The notes: generated by a model not told the origin, from the sequence alone. A stretch of 64,000 nucleotides of DNA from an uncultured Collinsella sp. (GCA_902493855.1 CABUQV010000009.1:1-64000), one strand, 5' to 3'. Positions 44,849 to 54,309 are shown, numbered from the stretch's first letter. Translations and numbers: made by a program.

Positions 44849-46501
44849 CTACTCTTTATGGCTGCCACCTCCCCGCTTGACCAGGAGCGCGACCACGATG
44901 AGCGCGGCTCCGGCGACCGCTGCGGCGGCCGCGGCGTACATTGCCATATCGCCAGTCGAGGGCATAAAGCCTCCGGTGGTAATGCTAGGGGGTGTGCCGG
45001 TGGGCGTATTGATGAGCGACGCCTCCAGGCTGCCCGTCGACCCGTCCGCGCTGTCGGCGCGCAGGGGCGACTCGGCCGTGATGGTGAGCTTGGGCTTGGC
45101 GGCGGCCACCTGGTCGACGTCCAGGCCCTCGGCCTTGACCGTCACGGAGTGCGTGCCCTCAAAGGCGGTGTAGCCCTTGGGCGCCTTGAGCTCGCGGACC
45201 TCCAGCTTGCCCGAGTCCACGCCCGAGACGGCCACGCGGCCGTCCTCGCCCGTGGTGACGGTGGCCTTGCCCTCCGCATCCCACATGCCGTCGGCCGCCA
45301 GCGTGCGACCACGGTCATCGGCGATGCTCAGGACCGCCCCGGCAAGCGGCTTGTCGCCGTCGCTGCCGCGCTTGGTGAGCGCGAGATCCCAGGTGTAGGC
45401 GCACGCATCGTCGCTCGGCGTGCGGGTAAAGCCGGCATCGCCGGACTGGTCGGCAAAGGGAGAGCGCGGGTAGCGCAGGTAGACCTCGTTGGGGTTGCCC
45501 TTCGCGATGCCGTGGTTGCATGCGCTGTTGAGCGGCGCATTGTACACGGCGACCACGCGGACGCCCGCGGTGAAGGCGTCGGCCCCGCCGAGCGCGGCGA
45601 TGAGGTCGTCGGTGCACACGGTGAAGGTCTTACCGTCGACCGAGACCCTGCAGTGAGCCGTGATATCGGTCCAGCCCTTCGCGGGGTCGGTGCCGGCGCG
45701 ACCGTCCTTGCCGGCCGAGACGGCGTCAAAGCCGCCGTCCGCGCCCGCCGCGACGTACACGCGCATGCTCGCGGCCACCTTGGAAGGGTCGAGCCCCGCG
45801 CTCATGGTGTCGACGAACCGCACCGTATAGGTGTCGTAGGCCGTGAGCCCGGCCGGGACCGTAGCCGAGAGGCGCCAGTACAGGTCGTCGGCGACCGTGG
45901 CGTCGGCGGCCTTCTGCCAGGCGGCGGTGCTGTCCTCCAGCACGTGCTTGGACACCTTGGGGGTCGCCGCCTTGGGCTTGACGGTGACGGCGCTGCCGCC
46001 CACCAGCGCCATAATCGGCGCGGTGCCGGCCTCGCCCTGGGCGATGGCGTCGTCGTCGGCGACGATGAGCCAGTAGCCACAGGGCAGCTTGGCCTCCGTA
46101 CCCGCGTTAAGGGCCACGGACACGGCGCCAGAGTTCTGGAGGGAACGAGCGAGCTGTGCGCTCAGTGCGCTCGTAAGGTGGGAATCGGTGGTGAGCCACT
46201 CGGCAGCTTCCTGCGCGGTGGCCTGGGAATTGGGCATGCCGGCGCTGTGCAGCACAGGCAGCGCGGCGTCGCTTGCCCAGGCGAGGTCGGTGGCGATCTT
46301 GGCGTCGCTGTCGCCGTCGACGACGTTGGCGCTAAAGATCTGGTAGGCATCGTAGCTGCGCGCCACGGTGCCGCTCACCGTGATGGAACCGGTCGAGGTC
46401 GGCACGGCCTGCGCGGAAGCGGGGAACACAACCGCGCAGGTGCCGATCAGGAGGGCAAGCAGCGCAAACAAGATCGGGAAGGAGCAAACTTTCTTATTCA
46501 C
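44849..46501 (-). CDS. Minor pilin with MPSTG sorting signal
   Basis: A 550-residue surface protein built like the backbone pilin: signal peptide (about 1-32, with FALLALLIGTCAVVF), domain with ATPKVSKHVLEDS (a Lys motif like that of the backbone), D2-like domain, SpaA-like domain with the VDSGKLEVRELKAPKGYTAF E-box, and a C-terminal FMPSTGD signal, membrane helix and KRGGGSHKE tail. The first signal residue is Met, not Leu. The real start is the GTG at 46501, preceded by GGGAGG and overlapping the tip gene's end by 8 bases; the open frame to 46582 lies inside that gene. GC is higher than in the other two pilins. Confidence 0.86.
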   Translation of the reverse strand: MNKKVCSFPILFALLALLIGTCAVVFPASAQAVPTSTGSITVSGTVARSYDAYQIFSANVVDGDSDAKIATDLAWASDAALPVLHSAGMPNSQATAQEAAEWLTTDSHLTSALSAQLARSLQNSGAVSVALNAGTEAKLPCGYWLIVADDDAIAQGEAGTAPIMALVGGSAVTVKPKAATPKVSKHVLEDSTAAWQKAADATVADDLYWRLSATVPAGLTAYDTYTVRFVDTMSAGLDPSKVAASMRVYVAAGADGGFDAVSAGKDGRAGTDPAKGWTDITAHCRVSVDGKTFTVCTDDLIAALGGADAFTAGVRVVAVYNAPLNSACNHGIAKGNPNEVYLRYPRSPFADQSGDAGFTRTPSDDACAYTWDLALTKRGSDGDKPLAGAVLSIADDRGRTLAADGMWDAEGKATVTTGEDGRVAVSGVDSGKLEVRELKAPKGYTAFEGTHSVTVKAEGLDVDQVAAAKPKLTITAESPLRADSADGSTGSLEASLINTPTGTPPSITTGGFMPSTGDMAMYAAAAAAVAGAALIVVALLVKRGGGSHKE

Positions 46502-49500
46502 GACGCTTACCTCCCTTCGCATTCGCCTTGCGACGAATGTGCATCCAAGCCGCAGCAGCGCAAAGCACCGCCGCGCCGGCAAGGTACGTCAGAGTGACGC
46601 CCGACATACCAGAAAGGGGCAAAGAGGTGGAGTAGGTGTTGGTGAAGGTGGGGGTGGAGGTGTCGGTGAACGTCTCTTCTGCGGTATTGGCGTCTGCCGT
46701 CCACTCACCTTTGGGGTTAACGGTTCCCTTCCTGTAGGTCACCGCACATTTGATCTCTCCTTTTTCGGTGTCATACGTTGGCACAACCGTGAACTTATAG
46801 ACCGACTGGTCGTACGTGTAGTGCGAGAACTGCGAACCGTCGGTGTTCTCGCGCACATAGTACGTAAAGGTCTTGAAAGGGCCACCCGGGTCGCCGGGAT
46901 TATTCCTGATATCAGAGAGCGAGTACTTGAACTCAACCGTATTATCTCTGGTGTCCTTGAACGGAAGCGTCTGCGTCTTATCAGAACCAGAAGTCACGGC
47001 AGTACCGATGATGTCTTCGTCTTTAAAATGGCTGTCTTTCGCGAGCTGAAGTGTAAACTTCTTCATCTCGCCACCCTTAACGACCTTAGTCGCCTTAGGA
47101 GTCCAGGAAACCTCAGGGTCGTACGTGTTGGTGAAGGTCTTTTTCCCGTCGGGGCCGCCAATCGAATAATAGCCCCCAATAGCATCTAGTTGCACATCAG
47201 CGTTCCGGTGGTCAGTTTTGCCCTCGGAATGCTCGACCGCGCTCACATTTTTGATCTCGTAGTTATGGATTTTGATCTCTATGGTCTTGTTCGGATCGTT
47301 CCGAGTCGGAACAGTCATGAGCACAGTCGAGTGGTCTTCGACTGTCACCTTAATCTCGTACACGGCGGGGTCGTATGTGATGCCGGAAACCTTTCCGGCA
47401 TTTTCGACTAGGTAGTATGTAATCGTGCCAGCCGTACCGTTCGCTGCAGACTGCTCACCCAGGTTAAACGTGATGTTGCCTCCATCAACATTACTTGCAG
47501 TTCCAACCGGGGTGCAAACGTCATGATTGAATACCCCGCTAGCGAAAGGATCAACCGAATCCTTGCGGTAGACCGTAAAGGAGAACTCCCCCTTATTGAT
47601 CTTGCGGCCGGACAGCGCCTTGGTCGCCTTCAGCTTAAGGCTCGGATAGACATACGTGTCTGCTGGCTGACCCAAGTACAGGTCGCCATTCGACATGATG
47701 CCGCCACCATGGTTCCAGGAATAGTTGTCCGTGATGAAAGTTGTCACTTTATTTTTCTGTACTGCCTCAGTCACCGCTTTATCCGTGGCACTAACAGCCG
47801 AAGTCAGACCGATGCTATTTTTTACCTGAGCAACACCGTTGGCGGGGATGGTAATGGGATCATTTAGCTCAATGCTTCCCGAATACTTGGCGTCTATATC
47901 GCCAAGCATCTTGCCGCTTACCACTGCAACCGGCGTTGTGTGACCTGTCGCTGCGAGGAAGAAATCGGCATGACCGTACGTGCGAAACGTCTCCGAATCG
48001 TATGCATCTCTATCTTCAGTCTTATTAGTACCTTCAGCACCACCAGCTGAAAGATGGGGCGTACCATCATTACCGCTACCATCTACCCGATTGTATTCTT
48101 TGAAATTTTGATCACTGTCAGCAGACGAATTGCCAAAGATTGCCGTGCCCTCAGTGTTCGTTACCAACGTCTTGCCCGTGGGGCAGACTGCTACGCCGCC
48201 GCCATAGCCGCCAGCGGTATTGCTGCTAATGTACGAGTTGTATACAAATAATCTACCAGCGGTCTTTTCCATACCCTCATTCGAGTTTCCCTGGACGAAG
48301 ATACCGCCACCGCCCCAGTCAAAGCGAGACATGCAACGGTTGTGAGTGATGTAGACTTTGCTGTTTGGAGTGCCGTTAATCATCGCGTCAACTTGCTGGC
48401 CCACTCGGATACCGGCACCTTCAGATCGGTAGCTCACGTTAGAGGCAATAATTCCTCCCGTAATGTCGAGCCATGCCATACCTGATTGATCTTGATTGGT
48501 AACGTAAACGCCGCCACCAGCTTCTTCAGAATAATTGCCAGTAATCTTGCCACCAGAAATGGTGACATGGGCGCCGTTATTGGCAGCAAGCCCAGCGCCG
48601 CCATGGTTACCCCAGCCATCGTGGCCGCAAAACTTAGCGTATTTATTGTTAGTGATGTAGCCACCAGAAACGGTCACACTACCGCCCGAAACCAAGATGC
48701 CGCCACCGAGACCATCCGCCTCGCCGTACGTAGCGTTGCCAGAGATGATTCCACCCGTAAGCTTCAAGGTGGCTCCGTTGTCAGCATAGACGCCGCCACC
48801 AGAAGCTGCCTTGTTTCCCGCGACCACGCCGTCTGTCATTTCGAGGCTGGCATTCGCGCCCGTTATGCACAGACCACCGCCCCAACCACCGCGGTTGCCG
48901 TTGGTGACGTAACCGCCTTCGATTTTGACCTTACCCGTAGAAAGAATCACATGGCCGTTATCGCTCAGATTGGCGGCCGTGGTAATCATGCCGCCCTTGA
49001 GATCGAGCATGCCGCCCTCATTAACGGTGACCACTTGCTTTACGGAACCGTGGTCCGATGCCGCAACGATAGCGCCAAAGCCCGTAACGTCATGCCTGTA
49101 CGTAGTCTCGGTGGTGCAAAGTCCATCTGTATTGGGCGTGCTCTTAGTCTCATAGTAAGTAAGACTCTTAGGAGCGCCGTTATTAGAGCTAGACTCGTCT
49201 CCCCTTTCCCATGTCATAATCGCAGGCTGACCCGCCGGCGCATTGTCGACCGGAGTCTTTTCGTCTTTTGTGCTATCTGAGCCCTCGATAATATTCTCGA
49301 TGGTGAGCGTGACTCCGTTTTCGACCACAAAGAAGGAGTCTAAGCCGCCGGAGCGGTTGTAGAGCATGTTTCCCGCAAGATTAATGGTGGTGTTTTTTTT
49401 GATGTCAATCTGCTGACTCGAATAGGCAGGACCCGTCAGTTGAAACTTGCCGCCGTTGTCGAATTTCCCAGAAACATCACCATTTACCTTGTCATAGTCA

Positions 49501-49904
49501 TCGTCACTGACGCTGGCGGGGGCAATTGCGTTTTCGTCGCTATTTTCATCATCAGAAGTCTGTGCGTCGGAAGGCTGCGCGGCGCCCTCGGCCCCCGCGT
49601 CATCGGCTGTCGAGTCTGGTACAACGGTATCCTCGTTCGCCTCATTCTCGGCATCGTCACTATTCAGCTTTTCGGTATCCTCGTTGTTGGTGCTGTCTAC
49701 ACCAGTAGACTCACTTGAGGAACCCCCCCCCATCACAGTTTCCTCGGTAGAAACTGCCTGGGCATCGTTGGCAATGGCCTGCGAAATCGGAGGCATGACG
49801 AGCGACAGTACCAGGCTCAAAACGGAGGCTCCGCACAAAACGCCTGCCAGTACACGGCGCGTCGCTTTTTTACTCTGCTTAGTTTTTTCTGAATTCGCTT
49901 TCAT
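46494..49904 (-). CDS. Large tip adhesin with beta-helix and FctA-type domains
   Basis: A 1136-residue surface protein, first of the pilus operon. Signal peptide (about 1-48); an acidic Asp/Glu/Ser/Thr-rich stretch to about 155; then to about 720 a right-handed beta-helix region with repeated TISGG, ITGN and GGGV/GGGI phrases (AGNKAASGGGVYADNGA, VSGGYITNNKYAKF); two Spy0128/FctA-type isopeptide domains (from about KATKALSGRKINKGEFSF and PKATKVVKGGEMKKF); and an LPLSG sorting signal with membrane helix and basic tail. GGGGAGGAG precedes the ATG. Proteins of this plan are usually pilus-tip adhesins; the host ligand is unknown. Confidence 0.87.
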   Translation of the reverse strand: MKANSEKTKQSKKATRRVLAGVLCGASVLSLVLSLVMPPISQAIANDAQAVSTEETVMGGGSSSESTGVDSTNNEDTEKLNSDDAENEANEDTVVPDSTADDAGAEGAAQPSDAQTSDDENSDENAIAPASVSDDDYDKVNGDVSGKFDNGGKFQLTGPAYSSQQIDIKKNTTINLAGNMLYNRSGGLDSFFVVENGVTLTIENIIEGSDSTKDEKTPVDNAPAGQPAIMTWERGDESSSNNGAPKSLTYYETKSTPNTDGLCTTETTYRHDVTGFGAIVAASDHGSVKQVVTVNEGGMLDLKGGMITTAANLSDNGHVILSTGKVKIEGGYVTNGNRGGWGGGLCITGANASLEMTDGVVAGNKAASGGGVYADNGATLKLTGGIISGNATYGEADGLGGGILVSGGSVTVSGGYITNNKYAKFCGHDGWGNHGGAGLAANNGAHVTISGGKITGNYSEEAGGGVYVTNQDQSGMAWLDITGGIIASNVSYRSEGAGIRVGQQVDAMINGTPNSKVYITHNRCMSRFDWGGGGIFVQGNSNEGMEKTAGRLFVYNSYISSNTAGGYGGGVAVCPTGKTLVTNTEGTAIFGNSSADSDQNFKEYNRVDGSGNDGTPHLSAGGAEGTNKTEDRDAYDSETFRTYGHADFFLAATGHTTPVAVVSGKMLGDIDAKYSGSIELNDPITIPANGVAQVKNSIGLTSAVSATDKAVTEAVQKNKVTTFITDNYSWNHGGGIMSNGDLYLGQPADTYVYPSLKLKATKALSGRKINKGEFSFTVYRKDSVDPFASGVFNHDVCTPVGTASNVDGGNITFNLGEQSAANGTAGTITYYLVENAGKVSGITYDPAVYEIKVTVEDHSTVLMTVPTRNDPNKTIEIKIHNYEIKNVSAVEHSEGKTDHRNADVQLDAIGGYYSIGGPDGKKTFTNTYDPEVSWTPKATKVVKGGEMKKFTLQLAKDSHFKDEDIIGTAVTSGSDKTQTLPFKDTRDNTVEFKYSLSDIRNNPGDPGGPFKTFTYYVRENTDGSQFSHYTYDQSVYKFTVVPTYDTEKGEIKCAVTYRKGTVNPKGEWTADANTAEETFTDTSTPTFTNTYSTSLPLSGMSGVTLTYLAGAAVLCAAAAWMHIRRKANAKGGKRRE

Positions 49905-50196
49905 CGATGTCTCCTCCCCAAGAGACCGCGATCTTGCTCTTTCACTATCAAACGTATCTGCGCAATCTGTAATTGCGCACGCTTAAAGTTCATATTGTAA
50001 CGATTGTTTGAACATCTAAGCAAAAATACCGATAGTTTTGTAGCGAATTCTCAATTCTCTTGACATTTGCTCGGATTTACCTTCGTTTATTCGCTATGAA
50101 ATATCTATTTCTACTGGTAATTAAGCTAGTTATCAGTTTTTTAATAGCGTTTTATTTATTTGCACAACATTTTGCTCAAGAGCGAACATCCTGTGA

Positions 50197-50215
50197 ACGG
50201 TCGAAAATCGACCGT
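50197..50215. promoter_or_regulatory. ACGGTCGA dyad upstream of the pilus operon
   Basis: Perfect 8-bp arms ACGGTCGA and TCGACCGT around AAA, with GTGAACGGT repeated directly on both sides of the centre. About 300 bases before the tip gene, a candidate operator. Confidence 0.35.
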
Positions 50216-50363
50216 GAACGGTAGATCATTAACCGGGAGGAATAGACTACCAAATTGATGGGAATATCTTTAACTCATCGGTGGTTTGAAGCATGATGTT
50301 CAGACAACGTTATTTGAATTTTCGCGCAGATTTTAGGTATCAATTCACCCAAATCGCCAGAGG

Positions 50364-50396
50364 CCACCGCAAAGGAGCCTGCCCCCTTTGCGGTGG
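50364..50396 (-). terminator. CCTGTCCC-family palindrome after the HAD gene
   Basis: CCACCGCAAAGG pairs with CTTTGCGGTGG around a loop with GCCTGCCCC, 13 bases after the stop. The stem shows a CG where other members have TA on both arms (GCAAAG versus ACAAAG), a compensated change. Confidence 0.65.
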
Positions 50397-50409
50397 TTCT
50401 CCCCCGGCG

Positions 50410-51231
50410 CTATAGCAGATGTTCCTCGATAAAGATCGCGATGCCGTCTTTGTCGTTGCTCGCGGTTACAAAATCGGCGGCGGCACGGGTGGCATCGCTG
50501 CCATTTGCCATGGCCACGCCCACGCCGGCGTCAGCCACCATGCAGGTGTCGTTGTCCGCATCGCCAAACACGCAGATGTCCTGGAGCTCCATGTCGTTGA
50601 GCTCCGCCACGCGCACAAGGCCGCGCGTCTTGGACACGCGCGGATCCATGAACTCGTAGAGCCGTTGCGTGGTTTGCAGAGCCGCCGCCTTAACAGTGTC
50701 ATCGGCAAACGTCGATGCTCGCTCAATCACCCGCGGCATTACCTCGGGCGCCATGGTAAACATCACCTTGGGCTGCGGCTCGCGCAAGAACTCGGCAAAA
50801 TCGACCACCTGGTAGGGCACGCCGTCAACGCGCGACAGGTGCTCGACGCACGCGTTGCTCTCGGGCACGTAGAACACGCCGTCTCGGGGGCAGACGGGTG
50901 TTGCCGGAAGGTCCGCCATGTGCTTGCAGATGCGCGCGATGGTCTCGCCCGGCAGCGGATAGCTCAGCTCGTTGATGTCGTGCGCGCGGTCGATGACCTC
51001 GGCGCCACCGCAGCCCACCATCACGTCCACCAGGCCTTCGATGCCCCAGAGCTCGTACATGGCCTCGGTCGCGTGGGCGTCGCGCCCGGTGCACAGACCA
51101 AAGAGCACGCCGCGCTCGCGCAGTGCGCGAATCGCCGCCACGGTGCGCGGGGACACCGTGTGCTGGCTCGTGAGCAGCGTGCCGTCGATATCGCAGAACA
51201 CGGCTTTGATGTGGCTAAAGGTGGTGTCCAT
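50410..51231 (-). CDS. Cof-type HAD-superfamily phosphatase
   Basis: A 273-residue hydrolase with a type IIB cap. Motif I is FCDIDGTLLTS with the nucleophile Asp, motif II the Thr of LCTGRDAH, and motif IV ICVFGDADNDTCMVADAGVGVAMANGS. It probably removes phosphate from a sugar phosphate or a cofactor such as FMN or PLP; the family is too broad to say. I start at the ATG at 51231 with AAAGG upstream. The longer frame to 51393 reads through the palindromes at 51311-51447 and is not coding. Confidence 0.87.
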   Translation of the reverse strand: MDTTFSHIKAVFCDIDGTLLTSQHTVSPRTVAAIRALRERGVLFGLCTGRDAHATEAMYELWGIEGLVDVMVGCGGAEVIDRAHDINELSYPLPGETIARICKHMADLPATPVCPRDGVFYVPESNACVEHLSRVDGVPYQVVDFAEFLREPQPKVMFTMAPEVMPRVIERASTFADDTVKAAALQTTQRLYEFMDPRVSKTRGLVRVAELNDMELQDICVFGDADNDTCMVADAGVGVAMANGSDATRAAADFVTASNDKDGIAIFIEEHLL

Positions 51232-51310
51232 GGGGGCCTTTCTGGGTTGCGCGGCGGTGCGGGGTGCATTCGTGAACGGCGTACATGGTATACCAAGGCG
51301 CAGGCCGTTG

Positions 51311-51360
51311 GGACCCGGCCACCACAAAGGTGCCTGCCCCCCTTTGTGGTGGCCGGGTCC
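51311..51360. repeat. Perfect 20-bp-arm palindrome, CCTGTCCC family
   Basis: GGACCCGGCCACCACAAAGG and its exact complement enclose TGCCTGCCCC. It is the longest-stemmed member of the family in the window and lies between the HAD and MFS genes. Confidence 0.8.
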
Positions 51361-51384
51361 GAAGGGCGGCCTGCCCGGGGCACA

Positions 51385-51447
51385 AACCATCACAACATTC
51401 GACGTTTTTCGACAAAATCGCGATTTTCATCGAATGTTGTGAGGGTT
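51385..51447. repeat. CATCACAACATTCGA palindrome, copy 2
   Basis: 18-bp arms with one mismatch and an AT-rich 27-base loop similar to copy 1. It ends with TTTTT on the plus strand, one base before the MFS stop codon. Confidence 0.75.
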
Positions 51448-51448
51448 T

Positions 51449-52735
51449 TTACTGCCTTGCGGCACGATCCAAGTGCCGGCGACCAAATAGCAGCAACGCC
51501 GCGGGAACCGCCGTCACGACCATGCCTGCCCCCACGAGTGTCTGCTGCACGCCAAACGTCGCCGCCAGCCACGGGGCAATCGCCAGCGGGGCCACGCCGG
51601 CAAACATGTTGCCAAAACCCATGACCGAGTTGACGCGACCGAGCTGCTCGAGCGGGGCCGTCGTTTGCACGATCGTGTTGTGGAGCGGGTTGACGACGCC
51701 CCAGGCCACGCCCAGGGCAATCTGGCCGACAAGGGCTACGCCCACGTACGGTGTCCCCACGTAAATCAGACTTCCCAGGCCCACGGACATAAGCGCCAAG
51801 AGCAGCGTTTTAAGGTTGACCAGGTGCGGCGGCAAGCGAAGCGCGACCACGGCGCCCAGCACCGCGCCCACACCGCTGGCCGACGAGAGCCAGCCCATCC
51901 ACTCAACACCGACGTGCAGGACATCGCGGTAGAAGAACGACTCCAGCGGGTCGAAGGCGCCATAGCCAAAGTTCGAGAGGAAGATGATGCAGAACAGCAG
52001 GGCGAGGATGCTGTTGGTAAAGACCGTCTTGATGCTGGCCGCGAAGGTGACGCGGGTGGATTTGCTGGAGTCGGAGCTTTGACTGGCAGTACTTGCCGTT
52101 GTGCTGCCGTCCGCAGGAGTACTTTCGCGCGCGGCGACGCGACCTCCTTGCGGCCTAAAGCCCCAACCGGCAATAAGCGCCAGCACGGTAAAGAGCATCA
52201 TGAGCACGAACACCGCACGCGACGACGCAGCCGCCGCGACAAAGCCACCCAACGTGGGTCCGACGATAATACTCACGTTTGAGAACATGGCGATGGCGGA
52301 GTTGATGTCTTTGAGCTCGACGGGATCATCGGTGAGGTAGGCCGGATAGGATGTGGCAATGGGCTGGGCGAATCCCATCGTAAAGCCCAGAAACACCGCG
52401 CCGAGCAGGACGACGCCGGTCGCGCTACCAAAGGCGATGATTGCCGTGCCAGTTGCGAGCGTGCCGACGACGCTCAGCAAGAAATGGCGGCGCGGGCCCC
52501 AAGCGTCGAGCGCCGCGCCACCCGCAAAGGATCCCAAGATCACGAATACGTTCATAAACAGGACGGCCAGCGATGTCGCGACGACCGAGGCATCGTCTGC
52601 ATAGGTGAGCGTTCCGATGACGCCGATAAAGTAGCTGGTCTGAAACCCGGTGTAGATGAGAAAGCGCATCGCCACCAGGCGCTTGGCCTGCACGGACAGC
52701 GAAGGTTGAGGCTTTGAGAAAAGAGAGACGAGCAT
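51449..52735 (-). CDS. MFS transporter
   Basis: A 428-residue membrane protein with about 12 hydrophobic helices and a Ser/Thr-rich central loop (about 205-235, with TASTASQSSDSSKS). The loop 2-3 signature reads GGAALDAWGPRRHF, a variant of the MFS GxLaDrxGrr motif. The layout is that of the MFS_3 / drug-efflux-like group. AAGGAG lies 8 bases before the ATG at 52735; a longer frame to 52774 adds nothing conserved. Single gene; the substrate is unknown. Confidence 0.83.
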   Translation of the reverse strand: MLVSLFSKPQPSLSVQAKRLVAMRFLIYTGFQTSYFIGVIGTLTYADDASVVATSLAVLFMNVFVILGSFAGGAALDAWGPRRHFLLSVVGTLATGTAIIAFGSATGVVLLGAVFLGFTMGFAQPIATSYPAYLTDDPVELKDINSAIAMFSNVSIIVGPTLGGFVAAAASSRAVFVLMMLFTVLALIAGWGFRPQGGRVAARESTPADGSTTASTASQSSDSSKSTRVTFAASIKTVFTNSILALLFCIIFLSNFGYGAFDPLESFFYRDVLHVGVEWMGWLSSASGVGAVLGAVVALRLPPHLVNLKTLLLALMSVGLGSLIYVGTPYVGVALVGQIALGVAWGVVNPLHNTIVQTTAPLEQLGRVNSVMGFGNMFAGVAPLAIAPWLAATFGVQQTLVGAGMVVTAVPAALLLFGRRHLDRAARQ

Positions 52736-52909
52736 GGAGACTCCTTGTTTCATACGAATGCGGACGGCGGGCATTCGCCACCGTCTGTCAAATCAATCTA
52801 TCCGCATGAAACATTAAGGACGCATCAAGCCCCTTCTCTCCGTTTTTCGCCCGTCATGAACTACTTGGTAGATTGTAAGGCATGTCCCACACATCTAACA
52901 AAGCAAAAA

Positions 52910-52942
52910 CCACCACAAAGGAGCCTGGCCCCTTTGTGGTGG
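52910..52942. repeat. CCTGTCCC-family palindrome
   Basis: Perfect 12-bp arms CCACCACAAAGG and complement around AGCCTGGCC. It lies in the gap between the MFS promoter side and the moa genes, and is followed 20 bases on by another member with an unrelated stem. Confidence 0.7.
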
Positions 52943-52961
52943 AAATGACGTTTGTCCAGAT

Positions 52962-53002
52962 AAAACCTGCCAAAATAAACCTGTCCCTATTTGGCAGGTT
53001 TT
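52962..53002 (-). terminator. Palindrome overlapping the moaC-mobB stop codon; CCTGTCCC family
   Basis: Perfect 13-bp arms AAAACCTGCCAAA and complement with CCTGTCCC in the loop. The right arm runs into the TAA stop of the gene at 53001. TTTTA follows the stem on the minus strand only weakly. Confidence 0.65.
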
Positions 53003-54305
53003 AGGCCAGATGGTCTTGGATGAGGTCGCAGATGGCTCGGGCGTCGTTGATGTTGATGGCTCGGGTCGCGAAGCCGGCGTCGAAGGCCTGACGCGCCAGG
53101 GCTTCGTTGCAGGCAAGGGCCAGGGTGCGACCGTCGACCAGGTCGAGCGAGCTCTTGCCGCGCAGACGGTCGACACCGGAGCGCGCGACGACGATGTTGT
53201 CGAAGCCCTCGGTCTTGTAGCCCTCGATGATCACCACGTCAACATCGTTGTAGCGCGACAGCAGCTCGCGCGCGGGCATCTCGTCCTCCTCGCGCGTGTC
53301 GGCGTACTCCGCCCAGCGCGTGGCGCAGATGAGTCCCACGTGTTTGGATCCGGCTTGGTGATGGCGCCAGGTGTCCTTAGCGGGCACATCGATATCAAAG
53401 CCGTGATGCCCATGATGCTTGAGCGAACCAACGCGCAGGCCGCGGCGGGTGAGCTCGGCAATGACCTTCTCGACGAGCGTGGTCTTGCCCGAGTTTTGGT
53501 AGCCGATAAACGCGATCGCAGGGACGGCTGGAGTGGGAGCTGCGGGTGCGACGGCGACGGGTGCGCTCGCGGGTGCGTCGCCCGCGGCTCCCACGGCCTC
53601 AACAGCAGCGGCCTGGCGCTCGGCACGATTCCACACGCCCGAGCGGCCTCCCTCCTTGTGCAGCAGGCGCACGTCGACGATCTCCATGCCACGATCGACC
53701 GCCTTGCACATGTCGTAAATGGTCAGACACGCAGCGCTCGCGCCGGTCAGAGCCTCCATCTCAATACCCGTCTTGCCCGTCACGCCCGCCGTAACCAGTA
53801 CGTGAAAGCCAACCTGTCCGTCCGCGCGCGCCGGCACCCAGCCCTCGGGCACGTCCTCGGCCGGCGTCCCCGCCGGAGCGATGGGCGCAATGTCGCACTT
53901 GCTCTTGGTAATGAGCAGCGGATGGCACATGGGGATGATGTCGCTCGTGCGTTTGATGGCCATGATGCCCGCCACGCGCGCGCAGGCAAGCACGTCGCCC
54001 TTTTTGGCGCGGTCCTGCAGCACCATGGCCTGTGTCTCGGGGTGCATGAGGATGGTGCCCTCGGCGATGGCGATGCGATGGGTCTCGGCCTTGTCGGACA
54101 CGTCGACCATGCGTACCTCGCCCTTGGCGTCCACGTGCGTCAGCTCGTCGCGACGGGCGTCACGGGCGGGCTCGGTGGCAGCACTGGAAGTCGGCTTCGC
54201 GGACGCGTCGGCGTTGCCAGCATTCGCCGCAGCCGTGACTTTGTGGGCAGACATCGCGGCCCTGCGAGCGGCCTTGGTGGCATCGGCGTACCTGCTCTTG
54301 GCCAT
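53001..54305 (-). CDS. moaC-mobB: MoaC-MobB fusion for molybdenum cofactor synthesis
   Basis: A 434-residue two-domain protein. After an Ala-rich leader, MoaC (about 55-235) has VRMVDVSDKAETHR, IPMCHPL, the GVTGKTGIEMEALTGASAACLTIYDMCKA block and LLHKEGGRSG, and would form cyclic pyranopterin monophosphate with MoaA. An Ala/Pro linker leads to MobB (about 262-430) with P-loop GYQNSGKTTL, HHGHHGFDIDVPAKDT and VVIIEGYK; MobB binds GTP and helps MobA attach GMP to molybdopterin. The ATG at 54305 has GGAGG upstream and lies 5 bases after moaA. The two steps joined here are not consecutive in the pathway. Confidence 0.9.
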   Translation of the reverse strand: MAKSRYADATKAARRAAMSAHKVTAAANAGNADASAKPTSSAATEPARDARRDELTHVDAKGEVRMVDVSDKAETHRIAIAEGTILMHPETQAMVLQDRAKKGDVLACARVAGIMAIKRTSDIIPMCHPLLITKSKCDIAPIAPAGTPAEDVPEGWVPARADGQVGFHVLVTAGVTGKTGIEMEALTGASAACLTIYDMCKAVDRGMEIVDVRLLHKEGGRSGVWNRAERQAAAVEAVGAAGDAPASAPVAVAPAAPTPAVPAIAFIGYQNSGKTTLVEKVIAELTRRGLRVGSLKHHGHHGFDIDVPAKDTWRHHQAGSKHVGLICATRWAEYADTREEDEMPARELLSRYNDVDVVIIEGYKTEGFDNIVVARSGVDRLRGKSSLDLVDGRTLALACNEALARQAFDAGFATRAININDARAICDLIQDHLA

Positions 54306-54309
54306 ATGA

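Larger units (their letters stand above)
49905..50409. other. AT-rich 505-bp region upstream of the pilus operon
   Basis: From about 49980 to 50340 the AT content is much higher than in the genome around it. It must hold the pilus promoter, but no single -35/-10 pair stands out. It contains the dyad at 50197-50215 with GTGAACGGT on both sides. I find no gene in it. Confidence 0.55.

Noticed and set aside
51232..51393. N-terminal extension of the HAD phosphatase
   Set aside because: It would translate two intergenic palindromes; homologous sequence begins at MDTTFSHIKAVFCDIDGT.
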